Source: Pontimonas sp.
GTDB taxonomy: Bacteria > Actinomycetota > Actinomycetes > Actinomycetales > Microbacteriaceae
DNA: 17,300 nt
Reading direction: 5' to 3'
Assembly (NCBI GenBank): GCA_021741945.1
Contig: JAIOWV010000017.1
Span: 1-17,300, forward strand
The notes beneath the pieces are model-generated. The model saw only the letters and a program-made list of their open reading frames with translations. It did no database searches and was not told the origin of the DNA. This document shows positions 1-6,957 of this stretch, one piece after another (position 1 is the first letter of the stretch; each line of letters opens with the position of its first letter). The translations under genes were made by a program, and so were the position numbers.

Positions 1-1406
1 CTCGGATACCAGCTGGGGTGGTCGCCAAGGGCGACCACATGGGTGGAAATCGGTTGGCGGCCAGAGGGAACCATCCGAATCGTCGAAACATCAAGGTCAC
101 CGAACACCGTCATGGCAACGGTGCGGGGAATCGGCGTTGCGGTGAGAACGAGCACGTGGGGGTGCTCGCCTTTTTGGCGCAGAGCTTCTCGCTGGTCGAC
201 CCCAAAGCGGTGTTGCTCATCAATGACGACGAGGCCCAGGTCGGCAAATGTGACCCGTTCACTGAGAAGCGCATGTGTCCCCACCACAATCTTTGCCTGC
301 CCGGATGCCGCTGCTAACAGCGCTTTCTTCGTCTCTGCCGCGCGTAAATTGCCGGTGAGAAGGACCGGATTCATCGTCGCCGCTCGGTCAGGCCCCAGCG
401 TCGCCACAATCGAGCGAAAATGTTGCCAGGCCAAGACTTCAGTCGGGGCCAACAGAGCGCTCTGGCCTCCCGACTCTGACACGGTCACCATCGATGCGAC
501 AGCGACTACTGTTTTCCCAGATCCCACCTCACCTTGAACGAGCCGATTCATCGGGTGAGGTCTGGCCATATCCTGCTGAATTTCTGCCAGCACGCCCTGC
601 TGATCGCCTGTCAATGTGAACGGCAAGCTACCAAGAAAACTTTCGGTGCCAGGCCCCGCGGTGCGAGCCACCGAGACTTGTGAGGCCGCCTGGATACGCC
701 GCTGCACCAGGGCGCACTGGAGCACAAAGGCCTCATGGAAGCGCAGGGTTTCTCTAGCCTGACGCCAGTCGTTTTCTTCATTGGGTCGGTGAATCTTCTC
801 CAGAGCGTCCTTGGAGGGGATCAAATTCTCAGCGGCGGCGATCTCAGCCGGGATCGGCTCTGGCACCGGGTCCAAAACGTCCAAAACCACACCCAGGGCC
901 CGGGCGATCTGCCAACTCGCAACCTTGGCGGTTGCCGGATAGAGCGGAATCGGGCGCTTCGCCCACTCTTCGCCCTCGCTGCTGGTCAGTTCCCGTTCCT
1001 CAAAAAGCTCATAGTCGGGGTGAGCGAGCTGGCGCTCACCCCGGTAGAGACCTACTTTGCCGGCGAAGATTCCCTGAGCCCCTGGCACCAAATCTTTTGC
1101 CCGCCAGGCCTGGTTGAAGAACGTGAGGGTCACAAGGCCTGTTCCATCAGAGATGATGACTTCGAGGACGCTGCCTTTGCGAGCTCGCATGCCTCTCGTG
1201 GAGACGGAGACAACCTCAGCAACGAGGGTGGCCATCTCGCCCACGGGCACACCGGCAATCGATGTGAGCTCCCCCCTGGTGGCATAACGCCTGGGGTAGT
1301 GCGCGACGAGCTGCCCTACCAGCGTGTAGCCAAAGGCGCTCTGGAGGGCTTTCGCGCTGCGATCGCCCAGCACACTGCCAAGCTTCGTATCCAGGCCAAC
1401 ACTCAC
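1..1406 (-). CDS. recG: ATP-dependent DNA helicase RecG (N-terminal part, cut at left edge)
   Basis: RecG is a superfamily 2 helicase that regresses stalled replication forks and branch-migrates Holliday junctions. Reading the minus strand gives about 468 residues. An N-terminal wedge/OB region (residues about 45-160, with FFNQAW and a YRGERQLAHPDYE stretch) is followed by the first helicase domain. Walker A is GEVGSGKT (residues 292-299), the DExH box is DEQH (396-399), followed by RFGVDQRE and LTATPIPRT. The second helicase domain and C-terminus lie outside the window. No canonical start is well supported. GTG at 1406 gives MSVGLDTKLG, which fits the usual RecG N-terminus, but its AAGGGG lies too close to act as a normal ribosome site. 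GTG at 1433 is an in-frame alternative. The gene is divergent from rsmD. The family call is certain; the start is not. Confidence 0.95.
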   Translation of the reverse strand, partial: MSVGLDTKLGSVLGDRSAKALQSAFGYTLVGQLVAHYPRRYATRGELTSIAGVPVGEMATLVAEVVSVSTRGMRARKGSVLEVIISDGTGLVTLTFFNQAWRAKDLVPGAQGIFAGKVGLYRGERQLAHPDYELFEERELTSSEGEEWAKRPIPLYPATAKVASWQIARALGVVLDVLDPVPEPIPAEIAAAENLIPSKDALEKIHRPNEENDWRQARETLRFHEAFVLQCALVQRRIQAASQVSVARTAGPGTESFLGSLPFTLTGDQQGVLAEIQQDMARPHPMNRLVQGEVGSGKTVVAVASMVTVSESGGQSALLAPTEVLAWQHFRSIVATLGPDRAATMNPVLLTGNLRAAETKKALLAAASGQAKIVVGTHALLSERVTFADLGLVVIDEQHRFGVDQREALRQKGEHPHVLVLTATPIPRTVAMTVFGDLDVSTIRMVPSGRQPISTHVVALGDHPSWYP

Positions 1407-1451
1407 CCCTTCACGGTAGCGCCCACGGGCCACACACCCGACTAAGCCCGC

Positions 1452-1463
1452 TAGCGTTGTGGG
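1452..1463 (+). promoter_or_regulatory. Putative -10 element of rsmD, leaderless type
   Basis: TAGCGT at 1452-1457 matches the TANNNT form of an actinobacterial -10 box. Six bases separate it from the ATG at 1464, so transcription would begin at or next to the start codon. No Shine-Dalgarno sequence is visible in front of rsmD, which agrees with a leaderless mRNA. No clear -35 box is visible. A nearly identical arrangement precedes thiL on the other strand. Confidence 0.4.
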
Positions 1464-2027
1464 ATGACCAGGATCATCGGTGGCCACGCGGGCTCCCTGA
1501 GCCTGCGCACACCAGGACCCAAGACCAGGCCCACCTCCGACCGGGTCCGAGAAGCCTGGTTCTCCAAACTCGACGCCAGTGACGCTCTAGAGGGCGCCCG
1601 CGTTCTCGACCTCTACGCGGGCTCCGGGGCACTCGGACTAGAAGCCGCATCCCGTGGTGCGGCGCTCGTGACGATGGTGGAGGACCACCCGGGAGCGATC
1701 AGCGCCATCTCCGCCAACATCACAGCCATCGGCGCTGTCCTCCCCCATGCGCCAACGCTCGGCGCCACAAAAGCCCAGGTATCCACTTTCCTTCGCGCCA
1801 CACCATCGACCAGCTATGACCTGGTCTTCATTGACCCTCCGTACGAACTAGACAGTGCAGTGCTCGATCAGGTACTGATCGAGCTTCTACCCTGGCTCGC
1901 TCCTGGAGCATGGGTCATGGTGGAGCGCTCAACGCGCTCGGCAGCACCGCAGTGGCCGGAGGTCCTCACCTCACTGGATACCAAGAAATACGGGGAGACA
2001 ACCCTCTATTTCGCAGAAGCCCCATAA
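1464..2027 (+). CDS. rsmD: 16S rRNA (guanine(966)-N2)-methyltransferase RsmD
   Basis: This enzyme methylates N2 of G966 in 16S rRNA of the assembling small subunit, using S-adenosylmethionine. The 187-residue length is typical. The family signature RPTSDRVREAWFSKL is at residues 22-36. The SAM-binding motif DLYAGSGALGLEAASRG is at 49-65, and the catalytic DPPY is at 124-127 in DLVFIDPPYE. The ATG at 1464 has no ribosome site but lies directly behind a -10-like TAGCGT, suggesting leaderless translation. The gene diverges from recG, and its last 22 bases overlap tail-to-tail with thiL on the other strand. rsmD next to recG is common in actinobacteria, though usually in the same direction as far as I recall. 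Confidence 0.95.
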   Translation: MTRIIGGHAGSLSLRTPGPKTRPTSDRVREAWFSKLDASDALEGARVLDLYAGSGALGLEAASRGAALVTMVEDHPGAISAISANITAIGAVLPHAPTLGATKAQVSTFLRATPSTSYDLVFIDPPYELDSAVLDQVLIELLPWLAPGAWVMVERSTRSAAPQWPEVLTSLDTKKYGETTLYFAEAP

Positions 2028-2968
2028 AACGGATCCCAACCACCGGGCTGGGCTCCGAGATCCATTCCCTCCAGAGCAACACGTGGCTCGGAGCTTTTTG
2101 AGCCAATGGAGCCAATCACCACAAAGCCCTCAGGAAGGGTGGCGCTTGGAGGGAAGGCTGCGAGCAAACCGTGGTCTTCGCCCCCCATCAAGCTCGCCTC
2201 GTCCCACGGATAATCGGGATCAAGCTCAATCATCACACCGCTGGCTTTCGCCATCCTGGTGGCATCCATCAACAACCCATCAGAAATGTCCATCATCGCT
2301 GTGGCACCGGCGTCGTTGGCCACCACACCAAGATGAATCGGCGGCCGGGGTGCAAGGTGATGTGCAACCGAGGGATCCGACTGTTTCAACCGGGCTATCT
2401 CTGCCACATCACCGCCCGCTCCCTGGAGCGCGACCAGTCCCCGGTGCGACAGGCCTAGTTCGCCAGCGACAGCGAGCACGTCACCTGGCCTAGCACCGGA
2501 GCGCGTTACCGCAGCACGCCCACCCAAGTCACCGAGAACCGTCACGGAGAGTGTTACCACCGGAGCTCTCGATAGGTCCCCTCCGCTCACCCCAGAGAGC
2601 GGAGCAAGCTCAGCAATTGCGTCCCGCACTCCGGCAGCGATTCCCAAGAGCACGCCAAGCCGGGTGGTTTCAGGAGCCGCCACCGAAATCTGAAATGCAG
2701 TCGGCGTTGCACCCATGGCCGCAATGTCAGCGGCATTGCTGGCGATGGCTTTCCATCCCACGTCTTCGGGGCTTGACCAGTCCCAGCGAAAATCAGGGCC
2801 TTCAATCATCATGTCCGTGCTGATGACGACCCGGGAGTCTGGAACACGGAGGATCGCGGAGTCATCGCCTGGCCCGAGGCTGACTGAGGCCGCAGAAGGC
2901 AACAGCGGGATGATCTGCGCGAGGGCTTCGCTCTCGCCAAGCTTGCCCAGCTGCAGGTCCTCACTCAT
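2006..2968 (-). CDS. thiL: Thiamine-monophosphate kinase ThiL
   Basis: ThiL phosphorylates thiamine monophosphate to the cofactor thiamine pyrophosphate with ATP; it belongs to the PurM/SelD (AIR synthetase) fold family. The 320-residue protein carries the ordered family motifs: GPGDDSAIL (32-40), STDMMIEGPDFRWDWSSPEDVGWKA (50-74), NAADIAAMGATP (78-89), SGGD (128-131), MMDISDGLLMD (225-235) and MGGEDHGLLAAFP (261-273). The Asp-rich positions bind Mg and ATP in characterised members. Start is ATG at 2968, right behind a TAGCGT box and without a convincing ribosome site. It diverges from the DUF3515 gene with a 23-base gap and overlaps the end of rsmD by 22 bases. ThiL close to a DUF3515 gene and ddl is a conserved actinobacterial arrangement. 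Confidence 0.95.
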   Translation of the reverse strand: MSEDLQLGKLGESEALAQIIPLLPSAASVSLGPGDDSAILRVPDSRVVISTDMMIEGPDFRWDWSSPEDVGWKAIASNAADIAAMGATPTAFQISVAAPETTRLGVLLGIAAGVRDAIAELAPLSGVSGGDLSRAPVVTLSVTVLGDLGGRAAVTRSGARPGDVLAVAGELGLSHRGLVALQGAGGDVAEIARLKQSDPSVAHHLAPRPPIHLGVVANDAGATAMMDISDGLLMDATRMAKASGVMIELDPDYPWDEASLMGGEDHGLLAAFPPSATLPEGFVVIGSIGSKSSEPRVALEGMDLGAQPGGWDPFYGASAK

Positions 2969-2980
2969 GCCACCACGCTA
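2969..2980 (-). promoter_or_regulatory. Putative -10 element of thiL, leaderless type
   Basis: On the minus strand TAGCGT (2980-2975) sits six bases before the thiL ATG. The stretch GCTAGCGTGGTGGCATG differs from the rsmD leader GCTAGCGTTGTGGGATG at two of 17 positions. The GCTAGC palindrome also supplies a -10-like box on the opposite strand for the DUF3515 gene. Confidence 0.4.
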
Positions 2981-2991
2981 GCCTGAGAGAC
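2979..2991 (+). promoter_or_regulatory. Putative -10 element of the DUF3515 gene
   Basis: TAGCCT at 2979-2984 fits TANNNT and lies seven bases before the GTG at 2992, placing the predicted transcript start at or next to the start codon. It shares the GCTAGC palindrome with the thiL box on the other strand, so the 23-base gap would hold two face-away promoters with overlapping -10 boxes. No -35 box is evident. Confidence 0.35.
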
Positions 2992-3459
2992 GTGGAGTTG
3001 ACGACCAAGATTGCCCTCGGACTGACTGGTCTTCTGCTGCTCTCCGGCTGCGCTCCCACGGTCAACCTCGAGGCCGCCGAAGAAGCGAACACGATCGAAT
3101 GTGCCAACATGACCGTCCGCCTGCCCGACACGATTGCCGGCCACGCCAGACGCTCCGTGAACGCTCAGGCAACCGCCGCGTGGGGCGACCCAGTCAGCAT
3201 CATCGTTCGCTGCGGGGTGCCCATGCCCGAGCCCACGCCACTGCCCTGTTTTGAGGTGCAAGGAATCGACTGGCTTCGCGATGATCGCGATGCCCCACGT
3301 TTCATCTTCACCACCTATGGCCTAAGCCCCGCCACAGAAGTCATTGTCGACTCCGAGCGAGCCTCTGGAACCGAAGCTCTTCTTGAGCTTGGCCGCGCTG
3401 TGGGTAGCCAATCAGAGCCCGTGCAGCGGTGCATCGACCCGAGCGACGCGCTGAACTAA
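2992..3459 (+). CDS. DUF3515-type putative lipoprotein
   Basis: A 155-residue exported protein of unknown function. Residues 1-20 form a lipoprotein signal peptide: charged MELTTK, a hydrophobic stretch, then the lipobox LLSGC with the lipidated Cys at 20. The mature part is small, with four further cysteines (in IECANM, VRCGVP, LPCFEV and QRCIDP) that could form two disulfides outside the membrane. DUF3515 family proteins share the motifs about P, CRLP/RYGV-like strands and a WL segment (here GIDWLRDD). Assignment rests mainly on its position between thiL and ddl, where actinobacteria usually have a DUF3515 gene, plus size and topology. Start is GTG at 2992. It converges on ddl with 12 bases between stop codons and no obvious terminator. 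Confidence 0.7.
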   Translation: MELTTKIALGLTGLLLLSGCAPTVNLEAAEEANTIECANMTVRLPDTIAGHARRSVNAQATAAWGDPVSIIVRCGVPMPEPTPLPCFEVQGIDWLRDDRDAPRFIFTTYGLSPATEVIVDSERASGTEALLELGRAVGSQSEPVQRCIDPSDALN

Positions 3460-3471
3460 CAACCGGCTGAC

Positions 3472-4614
3472 TTAGCCCCTGGGCCCATCCAAGCCGACAA
3501 GCTTTCCGGCAATGCCACCGGCCGCTCGCAGAGCAACGCCCTGGCCAAAACCACTGTGAGGAAACACCACAGGGTGGTCTTTTGCCTCCGTGAGGGCGTC
3601 ACGCAAAACCGTCAGAGCCGGGTGCTTAGGCGCCCACAAATACAGCGAAAGAGCACCGGGGATGGAGTTGACCTCGTTCACAAATAGCTCACCCTTGGAT
3701 TCATCCCAGAGCAGGTCAACGCGAACAATGCCCTGGAGTCGGGTGACCTCAGCAACGGCCTTTGCGAGCTGGGCCGCCTTGTCATGAATAGCTTGGGGCG
3801 CATTGGCAGGAAATTCGCGAGGAGCATGGGTCAGCCCAGCTCCGGAGCCGCCGGCCAAATACTTCTCTTGATACGAGTAAAGCCCCGTCTTTTCGCCTTC
3901 GCTGCGCAGTGGCCGCTCGAGATCCGTGACCTCAAGCGCTGGATAGGTGCGGAAGGAAATATTCAGGTCAACAAGCTCGGGACGATAGGGCTCAAGGACG
4001 GCTCCAGTCTGCAAGTGTGCTGAGGACTTAGCAATCGTCCGTGCGGTTGCGATGTCATCGACAATCTCGATACCAATCGACGATCCGCCAAAGCGTGGCT
4101 TGACGATATAGGGCCCAGCGAAGCTGGGGTCCACAACGTCCCTCAACGCTTCTCGTGGGAGGCTCGGGATTCCGGCGGAGTGCATGAGCCCGCCAAAGGC
4201 GAGCTTGTCCATGCCCACAGCGCCCGCAAAAACCGTGGAACCACTGGCCGGAATATCCAAGAAACTAAACACGGCGGCAGCGCCGCCGCCCTCCCCCAGT
4301 CCCCCGTGGAAGCACAGCAGCGCAGCGTCGATATCGAGCGGCTTCTTGCCCAGGCCCTTCTTGGGATAGATACCGGGCTGGCCGGAGAGCACAACGTCGA
4401 GCTCTTTGGACCCAGAGGGCGCGCCCGTCAAAAAGTCTTTGGCTTCGGAGCGGGAGGGCACCTGGAACCAGGCCCCATTGGGAGCCATGTACAGGGGCAG
4501 GACCTCATCCCCGCCCTCGACCAGGACACGTTCCGCCTGGAGACCGGTGAGAATCGAGATTTCGTGTTCGGGGCTAGGCCCGCCGAATACCACTGCCCAG
4601 GTTGAGCCAGCCAT
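3472..4614 (-). CDS. ddl: D-alanine--D-alanine ligase family protein (divergent ATP-grasp ligase)
   Basis: Ddl joins two D-alanines with ATP to make the dipeptide that MurF adds to peptidoglycan precursors. The 380-residue protein shows the Ddl order: FGGPSPEHEIS near the N-terminus, a CFHGGLGEGG loop (about 102-110), MDK (135-137), PYIVKPRFGGSSIGI (168-182), YSYQEKY (246-252), and the metal-binding RVDLLWD and NEVNSIPG (313-320) segments. Two places differ from classical Ddl: the usual HGxxGEDG reads HGGLGEGG, and the usual GxEFTV segment reads PELVDLNISF. Start is taken as ATG at 4614 because GGAAGGA lies five bases upstream; GTG at 4635 would add seven residues. It follows the MurF-like gene by 38 bases and is the last gene of the run. 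A related ATP-grasp substrate such as another D-amino or hydroxy acid cannot be excluded. Confidence 0.85.
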   Translation of the reverse strand: MAGSTWAVVFGGPSPEHEISILTGLQAERVLVEGGDEVLPLYMAPNGAWFQVPSRSEAKDFLTGAPSGSKELDVVLSGQPGIYPKKGLGKKPLDIDAALLCFHGGLGEGGGAAAVFSFLDIPASGSTVFAGAVGMDKLAFGGLMHSAGIPSLPREALRDVVDPSFAGPYIVKPRFGGSSIGIEIVDDIATARTIAKSSAHLQTGAVLEPYRPELVDLNISFRTYPALEVTDLERPLRSEGEKTGLYSYQEKYLAGGSGAGLTHAPREFPANAPQAIHDKAAQLAKAVAEVTRLQGIVRVDLLWDESKGELFVNEVNSIPGALSLYLWAPKHPALTVLRDALTEAKDHPVVFPHSGFGQGVALRAAGGIAGKLVGLDGPRG

Positions 4615-4619
4615 AGGGT

Positions 4620-4626
4620 TCCTTCC
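4620..4626 (-). promoter_or_regulatory. Ribosome binding site of ddl
   Basis: GGAAGGA on the minus strand, five bases before the ATG at 4614. It lies downstream of the alternative GTG at 4635, so it favours the internal ATG as the real start. Confidence 0.7.
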
Positions 4627-4652
4627 GGAGCTCACGCCAGAGCAGCGCCTCG

Positions 4653-6212
4653 TTAGGGGTAATGATCTGGCAGGTCGTTCTCATAGAGAATAACGCCGTT
4701 GGCTCCCGCAGCGTGGAGGGCCGCGGTGACCGCGTCGGCGCGCGTGGCGAAGACTTTGGCCGCCCCGGCGGAGCCTGTGACCATAGCTTTGCGGTTCGTG
4801 AGACCCACCACCATCAACACACCATCAGCGGCGATGACTCGCTCGGCCAATTCTCTGTTCCGCTGGAACTGAACCGGCCCAAGCTCGACCATTCCCGGTG
4901 TCACTACGACCAGTGGGCCGCCACGACCCTTGGCAAGCGCTGATGCATCATCAACCGCGCGTGCTGCGCCCACAGGGTTCGAGTTGTAGGTGTCATCGAT
5001 GATCCAGACACCATCTGGCATCTTCTGAACTTCAGCGCGGTGAGCCGCCACTGGCAAGTCAGCCAAACGGGCGAGCGCCTCGTCCTTCGGCACATTCAAC
5101 ACATAGGCAATGCCAAGCGCCACGGCGACATTGACGCCGTGGCCAAAGGGTGGAACGGCCATCGGGGCCGGGGTGGCATCAGGACCATAGGTGACGAGAC
5201 CCAGGTCTGGATCGACAATCACGTCCGCCTTTTTGCCTTGACCACTCACCGTAATGACTGTCTTGCCTTCTCGGCGACACTTCTCAATCAGGGAGACCAA
5301 TTCCGGCTGGTCTACCGGCAAAATCACCGTCTTAGCCTTCTCAGTGATCTCGGCTTTTGCCCTAAAAATCGCTTCTTGAGATCCCAGACGCTCCATGTGG
5401 GCTTCACCGATCACGGTGATGGCAGCAATGTCGGGGTTGAAGAGCTCGCAGAGCTCGCGGATGCGACCCTCCTGGTTCATCCCCATTTCAGCGACAAAAA
5501 CGCTGGTGCCAACCACCAAGTGTTCGTTGATTGTTCGTGAGAGCCCCATCATGTTGTTGAAGCTCGCTGGAGACGCCACGGTCTGGTGCGCTTTACCCAC
5601 GATGTGGGCGACATAACCCTTGGTCGACGTCTTGCCGTAGGAGCCGGTGATGGCAACGACCTGGGGGCCAACGCGCTTGAGCTTGCGTTTTGCCTCGACC
5701 ACAAACTTGTGGGAGAGCCTGCGCTCGACCTGCCAGAGAACGGCTAGGGCAAGGTCAGTGAGCGTTGCTCCGAGCAGCAGAGGAATCACAACACCGGCGG
5801 GGCCCGCGAGCCACACAGCGCCCGCTCCGGTCAGCACCTGGAGGAACACAACAGCGCCATAGACGCGCTTAGCGCGAGCGGTCCACTGCAGTGCGCTGGT
5901 TTTCCCCTTGAGAGGCAAACGCCACGGCGTAGGAAAAACGAGAAGAGGCGCAATCACTGCGAGCCAGGCCAGTGGCGCAAGGTCCCATTGTGCTGGTCCT
6001 TGGAACGAGATGATCGCGAGCACGACAGCCCCGGCCCACCAGAGCGCACCAATCGGGCGACGCTCAAACCACAAACGCTGATTACGACTGACTTCACCGG
6101 GGAGATAGTGCACCCGCTGAGCCACCCGAAGCCACTTGAGGTTCATCACTGCAGCAACAGCGAGTGCGACGATGATGGCCGCCAGCGTGATGATGAAATC
6201 CGCTGGAGTCAT
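4653..6212 (-). CDS. Membrane-anchored MurF-type Mur ligase
   Basis: A 519-residue protein with an unusual build. Residues 1-165 hold about five hydrophobic segments (about 6-26, 55-70, 80-95, 117-135, 138-160) and a basic patch. From about 183 a Mur ligase core follows: P-loop AITGSYGKTSTK (187-198), FNNMMG (218-223), AEMGMNQEG (241-249), H272, the RAKAEI lysine (286, carbamylated in characterised Mur ligases), HRAEV (391-395) and DDTYNSNP (406-413), the last being typical of MurF. A C-terminal domain ends at ENDLPDHYP. The soluble UDP-binding N-terminal domain of ordinary MurF is absent. By family it should add a dipeptide to a UDP- or lipid-linked muramyl tripeptide, and adjacency to ddl agrees. 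The membrane part suggests work at the inner membrane face. ATG at 6212 has AAAGGA six bases upstream. Whether a standard murF exists elsewhere is not visible. Confidence 0.85.
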   Translation of the reverse strand: MTPADFIITLAAIIVALAVAAVMNLKWLRVAQRVHYLPGEVSRNQRLWFERRPIGALWWAGAVVLAIISFQGPAQWDLAPLAWLAVIAPLLVFPTPWRLPLKGKTSALQWTARAKRVYGAVVFLQVLTGAGAVWLAGPAGVVIPLLLGATLTDLALAVLWQVERRLSHKFVVEAKRKLKRVGPQVVAITGSYGKTSTKGYVAHIVGKAHQTVASPASFNNMMGLSRTINEHLVVGTSVFVAEMGMNQEGRIRELCELFNPDIAAITVIGEAHMERLGSQEAIFRAKAEITEKAKTVILPVDQPELVSLIEKCRREGKTVITVSGQGKKADVIVDPDLGLVTYGPDATPAPMAVPPFGHGVNVAVALGIAYVLNVPKDEALARLADLPVAAHRAEVQKMPDGVWIIDDTYNSNPVGAARAVDDASALAKGRGGPLVVVTPGMVELGPVQFQRNRELAERVIAADGVLMVVGLTNRKAMVTGSAGAAKVFATRADAVTAALHAAGANGVILYENDLPDHYP

Positions 6213-6221
6213 CGTGGTCCT

Positions 6222-6950
6222 TTACTGGGTAAGGGCCGCAGATACTGCGTCTTTTACGGCTTCCTCGAGGTTACCCTCCATGAGGTGGGAAGCCCCGGGA
6301 ACCACACGCAGCGTGGCGTGGGGGAAATACTGGAGCGCTTTTTCAGCAGCCGCCACCGGTGCTGGGGCGTCAAGCTCCCCCCACACCATCGTGACGGGGG
6401 CAACTACTCGGGTCGCGTCATCGAGGTAGTCCTCGGCCACGGTCTTGACCAGGATGTCCCGCATCACACCGCGAGCGTTTCGATAGTCCTGGGATCCGTA
6501 CTTGCGCCGGTAGCGCTCCATGGTGGCCTCAGGAATGAGCTTCTTGGCGTGGAGCACCTTGGCAATTTGAAACGCGAGTGGCACAGACTTCGGCGGCGTA
6601 ACCCTGGTCAGGGGGACCCCGGTCAACACCAGAGCGCTCACCACCTCGGGGTGCCTGGCGGCCAAGCGCACAGCGACCCGCCCGCCAAACGAGTGCCCCA
6701 CCACAACTAGTCGCCCTAGTCCCCGCAGCGCATCCGCCAACTGGTCGGCGTATTCCGCGGTGGACCAGGCTCCGGTGGGTTCTGGTGCCGGGCCAAAGCC
6801 CGGCAAATGAACGGCGAGAGCATCCTGCCCGGCAAGAATTCGCTCAAAATCGGATCCGCTTCGACCCCATCCGTGAAGCGCGATGATGCGGGGTTGGCCT
6901 GAGCCAAACTTTTCAGCAACCCAGTCGCTAGATCCCACTGTTCCTAACAC
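6222..6950 (-). CDS. Alpha/beta-fold hydrolase
   Basis: A 242-residue single-domain alpha/beta hydrolase with an apparently intact active site. The oxyanion-hole motif HGWG is at 26-29, the nucleophile elbow GHSFGG has Ser at 87, the likely acid Asp at 194 is in WGELDAP, and His at 222 is in GASHLM. A cap-like insert lies at about 110-175. No signal peptide is seen, so it should be cytosolic. The substrate is unknown; related proteins include esterases, thioesterases and C-C hydrolases. GTG at 6950 was chosen because it lies seven bases after the gpsA stop with AGGG six bases upstream; an ATG or GTG further up would overlap gpsA by about 70 bases. It precedes the MurF-like gene by nine bases, so a role in the same wall pathway is possible but only inferred. 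Confidence 0.85.
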   Translation of the reverse strand: MLGTVGSSDWVAEKFGSGQPRIIALHGWGRSGSDFERILAGQDALAVHLPGFGPAPEPTGAWSTAEYADQLADALRGLGRLVVVGHSFGGRVAVRLAARHPEVVSALVLTGVPLTRVTPPKSVPLAFQIAKVLHAKKLIPEATMERYRRKYGSQDYRNARGVMRDILVKTVAEDYLDDATRVVAPVTMVWGELDAPAPVAAAEKALQYFPHATLRVVPGASHLMEGNLEEAVKDAVSAALTQ

Positions 6951-6957
6951 GGCCGCC

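Noticed and set aside
735..1445. A long plus-strand open frame (236 codons) across the recG region
   Set aside because: The opposite strand encodes a clear RecG with helicase motifs throughout; the plus frame shows no recognisable domain and is an antisense shadow.
4240..4320. GC-rich short repeats (ggcggcagcgccgccgcc) inside ddl
   Set aside because: They encode the Gly/Ala-rich stretch GEGGGAAA of the protein and show no periodic repeat structure beyond codon use.
5988..6710. A 240-codon plus-strand frame opposite murF and the hydrolase
   Set aside because: It spans two real genes on the other strand and is rich in His, Arg and Gly without any domain signal.
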